Assembly: GCF_014873485.1 (NCBI RefSeq)
Contig: NZ_JADBDT010000001.1
Span: forward strand, 1,364,001-1,428,000
Direction of reading: 5' to 3'
From: Sphingopyxis sp. OAS728
Lineage (GTDB): Bacteria > Pseudomonadota > Alphaproteobacteria > Sphingomonadales > Sphingomonadaceae
Length of the DNA stretch: 64,000 bases
In this document: piece by piece, positions 43,628 to 52,035 of the stretch
Layout: each line of letters opens with the position of its first letter
How positions within the stretch are numbered: position 1 is the first letter of the stretch
Made by a program: the position numbers and the translations under genes
Notes under the pieces: generated by a model
What the model was told of the DNA's origin: nothing
Seen by the model: the letters and a program-made list of their open reading frames with translations, nothing else
Database searches by the model: none

Positions 43628-44185
43628 ATGGCTCGCACCCACCTTCCGACACCCGAAGCACTTCATACGATTCTGTCCTATGATGCCGTGTCAGGTCGCC
43701 TCTCGTGGCGCGCACGGGACGCCGAAACGCTGGCCAGGCATGGTCTACCTATCCCAACCAACCTCGATCGTTGGAACGCGCGCTATGCGGGCACGGAGGC
43801 TGCGCAGGCCGATGACGGACATGGATACCGGACTCTCAGCATCGGGGGCCGCTTGCACAAGGCCCAGCGGGTCGTTTGGGCAATGCACTACGGCCGCTGG
43901 CCAACCGGCATCATCCGTTTCGTCGGCGCCGATCGCCGCGATCTTCGGATCTCTAATCTTCGCGCACCTGTCTCGCGCCCCATTCGGCGCAAAGGCGACA
44001 GGCTCAAAAACAACCGGAGCGGGGTCACGGGTGTTCATTGGCACTGCTCGAAAAACAATTGGCGGGCGAGAATCCACGTCGACGGAAAATGCATCGCGCT
44101 CGGCGAGTATGTTCGCTTCGAAGATGCCGTGCGCGTGCGGCGCGAAGCAGAACTACGCTATCGCCCGGCCGCGCCACCGAACTAA
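43628..44185 (+). CDS. HNH/AP2-type protein with lost nuclease residues
   Basis: A 185-residue phage-type protein. The HNH-like middle reads GYRTLSIGGRLHKAQRVVWAM then GRWPTG and DLRISNLR; the C-terminal AP2 DNA-binding domain reads NNRSGVTGVHWHCSKNNWRA and ALGEYVRFEDAV. In active relatives the motifs are HR..W and IDHINGD..DNR..NLR. Here Gln and Ile-Arg stand where both histidines belong, so the nuclease is probably dead while DNA binding remains. The ATG at 43628 fits family starts (MARTHLPTPEALHTIL); the frame is open to 43523. Confidence 0.72.
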   Translation: MARTHLPTPEALHTILSYDAVSGRLSWRARDAETLARHGLPIPTNLDRWNARYAGTEAAQADDGHGYRTLSIGGRLHKAQRVVWAMHYGRWPTGIIRFVGADRRDLRISNLRAPVSRPIRRKGDRLKNNRSGVTGVHWHCSKNNWRARIHVDGKCIALGEYVRFEDAVRVRREAELRYRPAAPPN

Positions 44186-44706
44186 ATGGCGTGTCACAGA
44201 CTGACTTGAAGCTTTACGATGAATCAGGACTTTGCAGTCCTTTACCGGTTCAGCGCTTGCGTCGTCATCGTTGAGAACGTCGAAAAAATGGAGTTCGCGC
44301 AGCGCCTTCCGCTCGCGCACAAATGTCGGCGGCTTAACCGCTCGGCTACGTCCGAAGCTGCGCGAGACCCACAAGATCGGCGCGCTCCAGTGGTGGGGTA
44401 GAGGCCAGTAATTAGCCCCGATTGCGTGGGCTTTCGAATTTAGTTCGCGATCCACCGGGTGGGCATGAAAGCAGAGATTTCGTGGGATAGCCTAGTCTCG
44501 TAGGGGACACCGCTTCGCTGAGGCGATTGTCATTTGATCGACATCTTCAAATCCTTATATTTTCCAGTAATGAACCGCCATGCACACTTTCGGCCGCGCG
44601 AAGCGTTGCATTCGGATGAGGGAGAATCTTAAACTCTTCGGTTCAAGCTTTCGTGCTCGGCTCGCTCCCCTTCATGATCGCCGCTGGCGCTGGATCTGAG
44701 GAGATC
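44186..44706. other. Intergenic stretch before the GGDEF-EAL gene
   Basis: About 520 bases without a supportable gene on either strand. The last 200 bases are AT-richer (CTTCAAATCCTTATATTTTC near 44545) and probably contain the promoter of the following gene. A GTG at 44653 in frame with it could be a longer start. Confidence 0.4.
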
Positions 44707-46590
44707 ATGTTAAAACTTCAGAACATCATTCTCGAAATGATAGCCAAGGGTGATACGCTGGCGAACACCGCCACGCGTTTGTGCATCGAGGCAGAGACCC
44801 TCGTGCCGGACGCCATCTGTTCGGTGCTGACGGTCGATGGCGCCGGAATTATCCATCCGCTCGCGGGGCCGAGCCTCCCGGCTTGCTATTCGGTCGCCCT
44901 CGATGGGATCAAAGCTGGTCCTACAGCGGGGTCGTGTGGCACGGCTGTGTATCTTCGGTCCGAAGTCACCGTAACCGATATCGAAAGCGACTCGCGATGG
45001 GCGGAATACAGGCATCTCGCGCTGCCGATTGGTTTGAAGGCCTGTTGGTCGAGTCCCATCTTGGACGCCAGTGGCGAACCGGTCGGAACCTTCGCCTTCT
45101 ATTATCGCAAACGCCGGGGGCCGACCGAACTTGAACGTGAAATTGTCAGGCAATGCGTCCACCTTTGCGCGATCGCGCTCGAACGCGAGCAACGTATGGA
45201 AGCCCACAAGTTGCGCGCATTCACCGACGCACTCACGGGGCTTCCGAACCGGGCGGCGTTCAATGCTGCGTTGGGAGCCCTGGACTGCGCCGCGCCGGGC
45301 GGGTGGGCTTTACTCGTAATCGATCTCGACAACCTCAAATTCGCCAACGATACCTTTGGGCATCATGCGGGCGATTGCCTTTTGAAGATCGCTGGCGAAA
45401 GGATCGCTGCTGCGGTGGCGCCGAACGCCGCTTTTCGCGTCGGCGGCGACGAATTCGCCGCAGTGCTCCAAACGCCCGCTTCGCTTAAGAACCTCGACGG
45501 GCTCGCCGAGCAGGTACTCGCCGCGCTTGCGGAACCCGCCGAATGCGGCGAGCATGTCATCGTGCCGCGGGCGACGATCGGCGGAGCCACGCTTTCCCTC
45601 GGAGACCGGGTCGCGGAGAGGGTCCGCCAGAATGCCGATTTTGCGCTTTATCACGCCAAAGAAACCGGCCGCGGCGGCTTCGTGCGCTACTGGCCAGGCT
45701 TGGGAACAAATATTACGCGCCGCCTCGGCGAGATTCGGGATGTCGACGCAGCGCTTCGCGATCACCGGATTGAAGCCTATTATCAGCCTGTCGTACGGTT
45801 GGACACGCGGGAGATCGTAGGCCTTGAGGCCTTGTGCCGAATGCGGATTGGTGACCGGGTCATTTCAGCCGCCGACTTCCAGGAGGCAACCAAGGATGTG
45901 CATGTCGCAGTGGCGATGACGGCGCGCATGATGGCGCTCGTCGCAGCGGACGTTCGCGCGTGGCTCGACATGGGCATCCCCTTCCAGCACGTCGGAATCA
46001 ACGTGTCGTCGGCGGACATGCATAGCGGAATGCTCGACCGCTTGCTGGCAGCGGCTTTCGAGAAGGAGAGCGTGCCTTTGCATCACGTCATCCTCGAGGT
46101 CACCGAGACGGTCTATATGGGTGAAGGCGAGCGGCTCGTTCAACGGGCGGTCGAAGCGCTTCGTGCCAAGGGTCTCCGCGTCGCCCTCGACGATTTCGGA
46201 ACGGGCTATGCCTCGCTCACCCATCTTTTGACCGTGCCGGTCGATATCCTCAAAATCGACAAGAGCTTCATCGCGCGTCTCGCACCGGGTGACGCCAGCA
46301 TGGCGATCGTTGAGGGACTGATCCAGATTGCCGGGAAACTCGATATGCGCGTGATCGCAGAAGGCATCGAAACCGAAAATCAGGCCCATGAACTGATGTC
46401 GGCAGGTTGCCTCCTCGGTCAGGGATATCTCTTTGCCGAGGCAGTCGACCGTGAAGCCACGACCGCGCTGTTGCTTAGCGGTGCGCAGCGGCTCTCCGGT
46501 CCGCTCAGGTGTCAGACGGGACGCGGCAAGCGGGGGAGCGCAATGCGGCCCACTGATGTTCGAGGATGTTCGGCGAGCCGACAGCAATGA
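44707..46590 (+). CDS. GAF-GGDEF-EAL cyclic-di-GMP turnover protein
   Basis: A 627-residue soluble protein. The GAF domain (ICSVLTVDGAGIIHPLAGPSLP, GSCGTAVYLRSEVTVTDI, CWSSPILDASGEPVGTFAFY) is followed by a complete GGDEF domain (FTDALTGLPNRAAF, DLDNLKFANDTFGHHAGD, RVGGDEFAA). A complete EAL domain follows (LEALCRM, NVSS, EVTETVY, LDDFGTGYASL, LKIDKSF, AEGIET). Both activities may be present; no RxxD inhibitory site is seen before GGDEF. The GAF sensor ligand is unknown. The ATG at 44707 follows GAGGAG closely. Confidence 0.88.
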   Translation: MLKLQNIILEMIAKGDTLANTATRLCIEAETLVPDAICSVLTVDGAGIIHPLAGPSLPACYSVALDGIKAGPTAGSCGTAVYLRSEVTVTDIESDSRWAEYRHLALPIGLKACWSSPILDASGEPVGTFAFYYRKRRGPTELEREIVRQCVHLCAIALEREQRMEAHKLRAFTDALTGLPNRAAFNAALGALDCAAPGGWALLVIDLDNLKFANDTFGHHAGDCLLKIAGERIAAAVAPNAAFRVGGDEFAAVLQTPASLKNLDGLAEQVLAALAEPAECGEHVIVPRATIGGATLSLGDRVAERVRQNADFALYHAKETGRGGFVRYWPGLGTNITRRLGEIRDVDAALRDHRIEAYYQPVVRLDTREIVGLEALCRMRIGDRVISAADFQEATKDVHVAVAMTARMMALVAADVRAWLDMGIPFQHVGINVSSADMHSGMLDRLLAAAFEKESVPLHHVILEVTETVYMGEGERLVQRAVEALRAKGLRVALDDFGTGYASLTHLLTVPVDILKIDKSFIARLAPGDASMAIVEGLIQIAGKLDMRVIAEGIETENQAHELMSAGCLLGQGYLFAEAVDREATTALLLSGAQRLSGPLRCQTGRGKRGSAMRPTDVRGCSASRQQ

Positions 46591-46755
46591 GTCCGAAGGC
46601 ACGGGAGCAAGTCTGGCACCGGAAACGCGCATGTTGAAATTCGGACAGCAAGCGTCGGCCAAGGCGATTTGACGCGCCCCAGCTATTTCAAGGAGCGCAT
46701 ATGGCGGATTCGAACGGCTAATGCCGCCTTTAGCGTCGCAAGTATCCGCCTCCCT

Positions 46756-47496
46756 CTAGCTTGGACAGGTGTAGCGATACCACTTGCGCGCGACGCCGGG
46801 CAGCCAGCGGAAGCTGGCTGGATCGTTTATCTGTTTGGAGACGCTGACCGAGCCGTTCGTGTCGACTTCGGTGACGCGGTTGGCACCCTCCAGCCAGCTA
46901 CGGACCGTGCTGCGCGAAGCGATGGCGCCGACAAGCGTCTCGTTTGTTTGCGACAATCGATCCGCGCCGAGCCTGATATGCAGCGTGAAGGCGTCGCCCT
47001 TTCGAAGCGTGCCTGTGTGCGTGACCTCGGCGCCTTGCTCGCTCCAGCACGATCGGGAAACACCATGCTCGGTTGCGAACTCATAGCCCACGCCTATGGC
47101 CATGAGCGATTGCTGAAGGGTCGGCGCTACGACGGACGTCCGCAGCACGGCTTCGATGGGCGCGCCCGGCCGGATGACGGCGATGACATAGGTTTCGGCG
47201 TAGGAGGGTATGAAGTCAAAAGACCGTCCGGCGCTCGCACTCCGCACCATCAACAGCGTTCCAGCGGCGTCATAGACTTCGATAATGACTTTCCCGGCGA
47301 GACTGACGTCGATGCTCCGCGTTTCCCCGGGCACGCCGGCGAAATAGAAATAGCGCACCGCGTTGCGCTCACCGGCCGCGAGCGTGAGCGGCTGGCCGAC
47401 CGGCAAAGGCTGTGCGCCTTCGATCTGCGCCATCGCGGGACCGCCAATCATCGCGGCCGCGATCGCCAGTGCGAAGATCTTCAGATGATGTTTCAT
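46756..47496 (-). CDS. Secreted protein with PPC-like beta domain
   Basis: A 246-residue exported protein: signal peptide (IFALAIAAAMIGGPAMAQ), then a beta-sandwich resembling pre-peptidase C-terminal domains (AGERNAVRYFYFAGVPGETR, VIIEVYDAAGTLLMV, FIPSYAETYVIAVIRPG). The second half has two cysteines. Its ATG overlaps the stop of the preceding gene by four bases, so the two are co-translated. The role is unknown. Confidence 0.7.
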   Translation of the reverse strand: MKHHLKIFALAIAAAMIGGPAMAQIEGAQPLPVGQPLTLAAGERNAVRYFYFAGVPGETRSIDVSLAGKVIIEVYDAAGTLLMVRSASAGRSFDFIPSYAETYVIAVIRPGAPIEAVLRTSVVAPTLQQSLMAIGVGYEFATEHGVSRSCWSEQGAEVTHTGTLRKGDAFTLHIRLGADRLSQTNETLVGAIASRSTVRSWLEGANRVTEVDTNGSVSVSKQINDPASFRWLPGVARKWYRYTCPS

Positions 47497-48056
47497 TGCG
47501 CGCGCCCCCGCTTGCGCATGGCGTCGAGAAACGCCGTGAGCGCCGCCTCCGATTCCGCCCTCGCCTTGGCGCTGGCGGCGATGTTGCGGGCTAGTTCCGC
47601 GGCCGCCTGACGCTGTTGTTGCTGCTGCGCCTCGCTCCACTCCGGAGCGGCGGGCGCTGGCGGTGACGAGACGGTAAGATGGCTACCCGATGCCGCGGCT
47701 GGACCAGACGGCGCGCCGGGCGCCGGCCATCCTCCCCGCCAGTTGGTCCGAATGACTTGTCCGACGCTCATCGAATAGCGCCTGTTGCCTTCCTCGGCAT
47801 CGCTCAGTCGTTTGGAGGAGTGGCAGTCGGGCTCGCGAACGATTGTCTCGAACTGTGCAACGTAGCTCTGGAACGCGCGGCCAAACTGGCGCGTCAGCAC
47901 TTCCTGACCGACATTCGATCCCTCGCCGATGTCGACGACCGCTGAAAGATATGTGTCGTACGACCCGTCCTTCTGTATCGTGCACCAGCCATATTCCGCC
48001 TTGGCAGGGGTCATAACGGCGATCGACAGCACCATCCCCCAAAAAAATCGGCGCAT
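47493..48056 (-). CDS. Secreted protein of unknown function
   Basis: A 187-residue exported protein: signal peptide (FFWGMVLSIAVMTPAKA), a mature start EYGWCTIQKDGSYDTYLSAVVD, a middle with REPDCHSSKRLSDAEEGNRR, then a Pro/Ala linker and a Gln-rich coiled tail (SEAQQQQQRQAAAELARNIA). Ribosome site GAGGGG. It is coupled by a four-base overlap to the PPC-like gene and begins inside the overlong frame of the truncated rhodanese-like gene. Confidence 0.65.
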   Translation of the reverse strand: MRRFFWGMVLSIAVMTPAKAEYGWCTIQKDGSYDTYLSAVVDIGEGSNVGQEVLTRQFGRAFQSYVAQFETIVREPDCHSSKRLSDAEEGNRRYSMSVGQVIRTNWRGGWPAPGAPSGPAAASGSHLTVSSPPAPAAPEWSEAQQQQQRQAAAELARNIAASAKARAESEAALTAFLDAMRKRGRAQ

Positions 48057-48510
48057 CCAAGCCCCCTCGTTTGCATTGTGAGAATCTGTACCGAATATCC
48101 GCAGACATTGGCGAGTCGCCGCGGGCGACCTCGGCGAGCGCGACCGCATAGCGAGGCTGGAGCGCGGCATCGGCGCTCGAAGCGGAGCCCGCGTCGATCG
48201 CCCCCGGCAGCTTGTCCCCATCGTCCATCGCCGCGAGGACCAGCACTTCAGCGCCGAACCGGTCGATGATGCATTTCGCCTCGCGGGCGGAAACGGTGGT
48301 CGCTCCCGGAATATGCTGCGGCGTCAACCCGCTCCCACGCGGCGAAAGCCCGCCGGCATAGCTCTCATCGCCCGCCGCCTGCGGATCGGCGCCCGGCTTG
48401 CACGCCGCGTCGATTGCCGCCCGCGTCGGGATTTGCGCTGCCGCCGGAACCGCCGTCAATCCCCAGACAAGCACCGTTGCGGCGCAAAGCGACCTAATAA
48501 TCTTGCTCAT
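47683..48510 (-). CDS. Truncated rhodanese-like secreted protein
   Basis: The frame gives 275 residues, but only the first 140 or so (about 48090-48510) look real. They comprise a signal peptide (SLCAATVLVWGLTAVPAAAQ) and TVSAREAKCIIDRFGAEVLVLAAMDDGDKLPGAID, the start of a periplasmic rhodanese-like domain. After LAEVARGD the sequence leaves the family just before the active-site cysteine loop. It then runs out of frame through the next gene to a stop at 47683. A deletion that removed the 3' half is the best explanation; a functional sulfurtransferase is unlikely. Confidence 0.5.
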   Translation of the reverse strand: MSKIIRSLCAATVLVWGLTAVPAAAQIPTRAAIDAACKPGADPQAAGDESYAGGLSPRGSGLTPQHIPGATTVSAREAKCIIDRFGAEVLVLAAMDDGDKLPGAIDAGSASSADAALQPRYAVALAEVARGDSPMSADIRYRFSQCKRGGLDAPIFLGDGAVDRRYDPCQGGIWLVHDTEGRVVRHISFSGRRHRRGIECRSGSADAPVWPRVPELRCTVRDNRSRARLPLLQTTERCRGRQQALFDERRTSHSDQLAGRMAGARRAVWSSRGIG

Positions 48511-48647
48511 TCAAAGCCCCCCAATTGCGCGACGGCCCCCCCCCGGCGCGCCGCGATCAGATCATCATCTCCGTGCGCTTAGTTGCGCTCTATATTCGGC
48601 TGCCAGTATTTTCATGTCGAAGCGCGCGGCCCGAAAGGGATTCGCTC

Positions 48648-49127
48648 TTACATTCGCGGCGCAGGACGAGGCGTTCCAGCGGGATCTGTCGCGGCCTCGC
48701 ATTTACCGGAACCCTGTTCGTCTACCACCATATTCAAATCCGGCGAAGCAGGGTATGTCGACTTTCCACTCCTCGTCCAATGAGCCTCGCCGCTGATGCG
48801 ATCGATCTCGATCTCCAAGTCGTAGCGAGAATAACTCAAGCCATCGTCTTGTGCGACCTTCGCAATTCGCGAATAGAGCCGATCTATAGTTTGCACCGTA
48901 CATCGAGCGGGCATCGCCATGTAGGCGTCGCAGCCAAACGGCACCCACGCCCATGCAGCTTTATCAAACCGCTCCCACCGGTCAGCACCAATGCGATAGG
49001 TGGGAGATGAATCGATCCAGAAGCGGTCCCATTTGCACGACACCATTGATTGAGCGCTCGCTGGCGCCGCGGAAGCACAGATTGCGGCTGCAGCAACCGC
49101 AGCTGTTAACGCTTGCAATCTCACCAT
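48648..49127 (-). CDS. Secreted protein of unknown function
   Basis: A 159-residue exported protein with a clear signal peptide (LTAAVAAAAICASAAPASAQ) and a GGCGGAGGGA ribosome site. The mature part is tryptophan-rich with four cysteines (VSCKWDRFWIDSSPTYRIGADRWERFDKAAWAWVPFGCDAYMAMP...). IGADRW resembles text in the neighbouring PPC-like protein (IRLGADRL) only weakly. No family is recognised. It belongs to a minus-strand cluster of exported proteins. Confidence 0.65.
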   Translation of the reverse strand: MVRLQALTAAVAAAAICASAAPASAQSMVSCKWDRFWIDSSPTYRIGADRWERFDKAAWAWVPFGCDAYMAMPARCTVQTIDRLYSRIAKVAQDDGLSYSRYDLEIEIDRISGEAHWTRSGKSTYPASPDLNMVVDEQGSGKCEAATDPAGTPRPAPRM

Positions 49128-49232
49128 TCCCTCCGCCACTTGCCTGACACCATGTGTCGGATCAACCGACTGCGAACTCATCGCGGAACCCGATGCCAAT
49201 AAGTCGCCGCCCATGGAAGCCGACCTACCGCA

Positions 49233-49454
49233 CTATGGCTTGTCCAGGCGCTCCTCGTTCTCGATCTGCTCCCGGTTTAGCCAGTCGAGCATCTCTAATC
49301 TTTGCAGTTCATCGAGATCTTCCTGCCGCCGTTCGCGGTGTAGCCGCGCTTCGGCATTAACGCGCACGAACGCCGCAATAACCGCTGGCACGCCGAAATA
49401 GACCGCGAGAGACAGCACGGTGATCAAGGCCCATCCGACAGCGGCGTCAGACAT
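49233..49454 (-). CDS. Small single-pass membrane protein
   Basis: A 73-residue protein: one N-terminal membrane helix (GWALITVLSLAVYFGVPAVIAAF) and a charged amphipathic tail (NAEARLHRERRQEDLDELQRLEMLDWLNREQIENEERL), probably a cytoplasmic coiled coil. No known family. No strong ribosome site is visible. Confidence 0.55.
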   Translation of the reverse strand: MSDAAVGWALITVLSLAVYFGVPAVIAAFVRVNAEARLHRERRQEDLDELQRLEMLDWLNREQIENEERLDKP

Positions 49455-49643
49455 GGTGACAGAAGGTCGGAACGGCGTCGGCAGAACGCGTCGTCAAAAT
49501 CTTGATTATCCGAAAACCGGCGCGGGAAAGCTTGAGATTGCAGAGCCCCTCATGCCGTGCCGGCGGTACAGCAGCGAGCAGCAGGGCAAAAATCGAGGCG
49601 GCTTTCGAACGGTCTTTCTCGCTGCGCCGCCACCAGTCAAAGA

Positions 49644-49889
49644 CTATTTCCATTCGCCGGTATTGGCGTTCACGGAACTGCAGCCGGTTTCGTGGCCCTG
49701 TTGCTTGTGACCGTTGGCGTAGCGCCAGCATTCGTCGCTGGTTGAGTAAGAGCCCGAGATCCATCCGTACCCGCCCGAGTAGCTGCGGCCATGGGCCGCA
49801 TTCTTGCACCAGGGCCGATAGGCGACGTTCGAAGCCAGTGCGGCTGCCGGCGTGGCGATGGCCACGGCGAAAATTATGAACCGTTTCAT
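49644..49889 (-). CDS. Small secreted Cys/Gly/Tyr-rich protein
   Basis: An 81-residue exported protein: signal peptide (FIIFAVAIATPAAALA), then a short mature chain with CKNAAHGRSYSGGYGWISGSYSTSD, ECWRYANGHKQQGHETGC and a total of three cysteines. The start at 49889 has GGGAGGA seven bases upstream. Its upstream region carries the 19-base element also found before the gene at 52036, on the other side of the LuxR-hydrolase regulator. Confidence 0.65.
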   Translation of the reverse strand: MKRFIIFAVAIATPAAALASNVAYRPWCKNAAHGRSYSGGYGWISGSYSTSDECWRYANGHKQQGHETGCSSVNANTGEWK

Positions 49890-49992
49890 CAATTTTCCTC
49901 CCAAGACGGCGCGGGGAAGTTGCGTGGGGTCGCAACACGCCGCCTCCCCGCAGCACGCCCCATCTGGATAACAACGGCTTCCCTCGCCTCAC

Positions 49993-50011
49993 ATACCCAT
50001 TTGTAGGGTCA
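49993..50011 (-). promoter_or_regulatory. 19-bp shared upstream element, copy 1
   Basis: On the minus strand it reads TGACCCTACAAATGGGTAT, ending 103 bases upstream of the 49889 start. An identical copy in the same orientation relative to its gene lies at 51962-51980. The core CCC-N7-GGG is a short dyad. Together the two copies flank the LuxR-hydrolase gene, whose product is the obvious candidate binder. Confidence 0.65.
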
Positions 50012-50049
50012 TCTCCTGCGTCGGTGCAGTGCATGAGGAAAGTGCCAAT

Positions 50050-51960
50050 TCAGGTCGCCGAGGAGAGGCGCTCGATGCGCTCCACGATCAGCTCGGGATG
50101 GCTGGAAGTCATGAAGCGTCCGGCGCTATCGACGGTTTCCATGCTGGTTCGAGGCAGAAGCCGCGACCAGTACCCTGTCACCTCTTCAACGTCATTGTGG
50201 GGGTCGTCGGCGCCCTGCAGGACGATCCAGTCGCAGCAATCGAGCGGCTCGAAATTCCATCCACCATGAGAGATGACGAGTTCCTCGAAAATACCCCCGA
50301 TATAATTGCCGCAGGCGAATGGACGAAGTGCGCGGAACCGATCACGAATGAACTGCGGGTCGTCGCATAGCTTTTCGTCTACGGCGGACCCACGCGTGAT
50401 CGAGCGCATAAGGTGGACGACACGTTCGAAACTGAACTGCGCGCTGATCACCCGGAAGAAAAGCTCGACGAGCCGCGGGCTTCGGTAAAAGGCTTCCTTG
50501 AAAGCGCCGACGACGCCCATCCGCTTGCCGGCGGCGTCTGCTTGGGGGGTCGGAGAGACCAGCACCACGGGTCCCACCCTGTCGGGCTGCGCCGACTTGA
50601 AGGCGTGCACGAACTGAGCCCCGCAGCGCGCGATTACCGGCAATTTCTCGATGCCGAGCGAGGTCATCAGCTGCAGCACATCCTCGATAGCCTGGCTGAA
50701 GGGGTCCTCTCGTGACGCGTTCCCGAGGCTGGTCGCGCCAAATCCCGGCCGGTCGACGGCGATCGGTCGCCAGCCGCGCTTTTGCAGTACGGTGAGCAGA
50801 GGCCGCGGAACCGCACGGCAGCACCAGTTCGAATGTACGATCAGTATCGGACGCCCCGATCGCGGACCGTAATCGCTCCATGCGATGATACCGCGGCCGT
50901 TGGGGCGAACGGAGAAACGCGAGGGCTCGATCGACAGGTCGAGGAATCCTGGCGGGTTGTCGATCGTCCGCGCGAAAGCCCGCAACGCCTGCGACTCCGT
51001 AATGAGGCGGGTGAGTTCAGCAGCACTTTGCAGGCCGAAGGTCGCAAACAGGGTCTGCAGTTCCTTCTTGATGACGGCCGCGCTCGTTCCAATCGACGCC
51101 GCCGCCTCTTCGCGCGATGCGCCGCTCGCGATCAGGAGTGCGACCTTCGCCTGCCGGTCCGAGATGCAAAGCATGTCAGCGAGTTGAAGCTGGCCGTCGA
51201 TGTCGCTGGGTAAAATGCCGAATGCGGCCGCAACGACGGCTCTCACCACCGCAGGCGTGTTGGGAAGGTGCATGCGCCGCGCCGCCGTGGCCATCGCCTC
51301 GCGCGCGGTCGCGTAGGAAACATCGATCTGTTCTGCCGCGCGCCTGACGCTGCCCGTTCGAACGACCGCCGCCACGGTGCGCTGCTGCAATGACGTGAGA
51401 CCGAAGGCCGCCACCGCATCTTCCAGGGGTTCCGCCGAATTGCTGGCGAAGACCGCAATCGAGCCTGCCGGATGATCGTCGATAGCGGCGCGGAGAGTAG
51501 CGGGCAAATTCCAACCGAGTGTCTCGGAGCAAGGCGCCCATAGCCCGAACAAGGGCGGCGCGTCGTCGCGCGCGCAGCTTATCAGCCTACCATCGTTGCT
51601 CCGCGCATCGACATGCGCGAGGACGTCATCGAGGCAATCAAAATCCGGTAGCCATTCTGGCTGGTCGAGCGGGATGCGGGCGCCCCCGCCAGCGAAAAGA
51701 AGAAATGCGAGCGCGCGGCGGTCGAGCAGAGCCGCCTGCGCGACATGGCTTTCGGCTTCTTCGGCCATGACCGCGGCCTCGAACGCGGATGCATCATTCT
51801 GCAACGCCGCCAGCGACGATTCCGGCGAATCGATCATCTGCTGAAACACGGGTGAAAAGCGGTCGTCTTTTACCAAGCTGCGCCCCCCCGAGCGGCCTTC
51901 TGAATAAACTCGCTCTTCAGTTGCCCCGGCGGCGTTCGATCCACAAGGGCCCCTCAGCAT
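50050..51960 (-). CDS. LuxR-type regulator fused to an alpha/beta-hydrolase domain
   Basis: A protein of up to 636 residues. Two helix-turn-helix regions are seen: residues 186-233 (LTSLQQRTVAAVVRTGSVRR...) and 264-322 (LCISDRQAKVALLIASGASR...), the LuxR type. Residues 355-636 form an alpha/beta-hydrolase fold (PILIVHSNWCCRA, AVDRPGFGAT, LQGADDPHND, SSHPE). The nucleophile elbow reads VIARCGAQ with Cys446 where serine is usual. This suggests a ligand-sensing or altered-chemistry domain controlling DNA binding. The ATG at 51960 is possible; TTG at 51876 with a G-rich ribosome site is an alternative. Confidence 0.8.
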   Translation of the reverse strand: MLRGPCGSNAAGATEERVYSEGRSGGRSLVKDDRFSPVFQQMIDSPESSLAALQNDASAFEAAVMAEEAESHVAQAALLDRRALAFLLFAGGGARIPLDQPEWLPDFDCLDDVLAHVDARSNDGRLISCARDDAPPLFGLWAPCSETLGWNLPATLRAAIDDHPAGSIAVFASNSAEPLEDAVAAFGLTSLQQRTVAAVVRTGSVRRAAEQIDVSYATAREAMATAARRMHLPNTPAVVRAVVAAAFGILPSDIDGQLQLADMLCISDRQAKVALLIASGASREEAAASIGTSAAVIKKELQTLFATFGLQSAAELTRLITESQALRAFARTIDNPPGFLDLSIEPSRFSVRPNGRGIIAWSDYGPRSGRPILIVHSNWCCRAVPRPLLTVLQKRGWRPIAVDRPGFGATSLGNASREDPFSQAIEDVLQLMTSLGIEKLPVIARCGAQFVHAFKSAQPDRVGPVVLVSPTPQADAAGKRMGVVGAFKEAFYRSPRLVELFFRVISAQFSFERVVHLMRSITRGSAVDEKLCDDPQFIRDRFRALRPFACGNYIGGIFEELVISHGGWNFEPLDCCDWIVLQGADDPHNDVEEVTGYWSRLLPRTSMETVDSAGRFMTSSHPELIVERIERLSSAT

Positions 51961-51961
51961 G

Positions 51962-51980
51962 TGACCCTACAAATGGGTAT
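51962..51980 (+). promoter_or_regulatory. 19-bp shared upstream element, copy 2
   Basis: TGACCCTACAAATGGGTAT lies 55 bases upstream of the secreted-protein gene at 52036 and directly upstream of the divergent LuxR-hydrolase gene. It is identical to the copy at 49993-50011. Sequences beside the two copies differ, so only these 19 bases are kept alike. Confidence 0.65.
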
Positions 51981-52035
51981 CGCCGCAGGATGCCAAAGAG
52001 CGGATGCGAGCGAAATCTGAATGAAGGGGGCAGAA

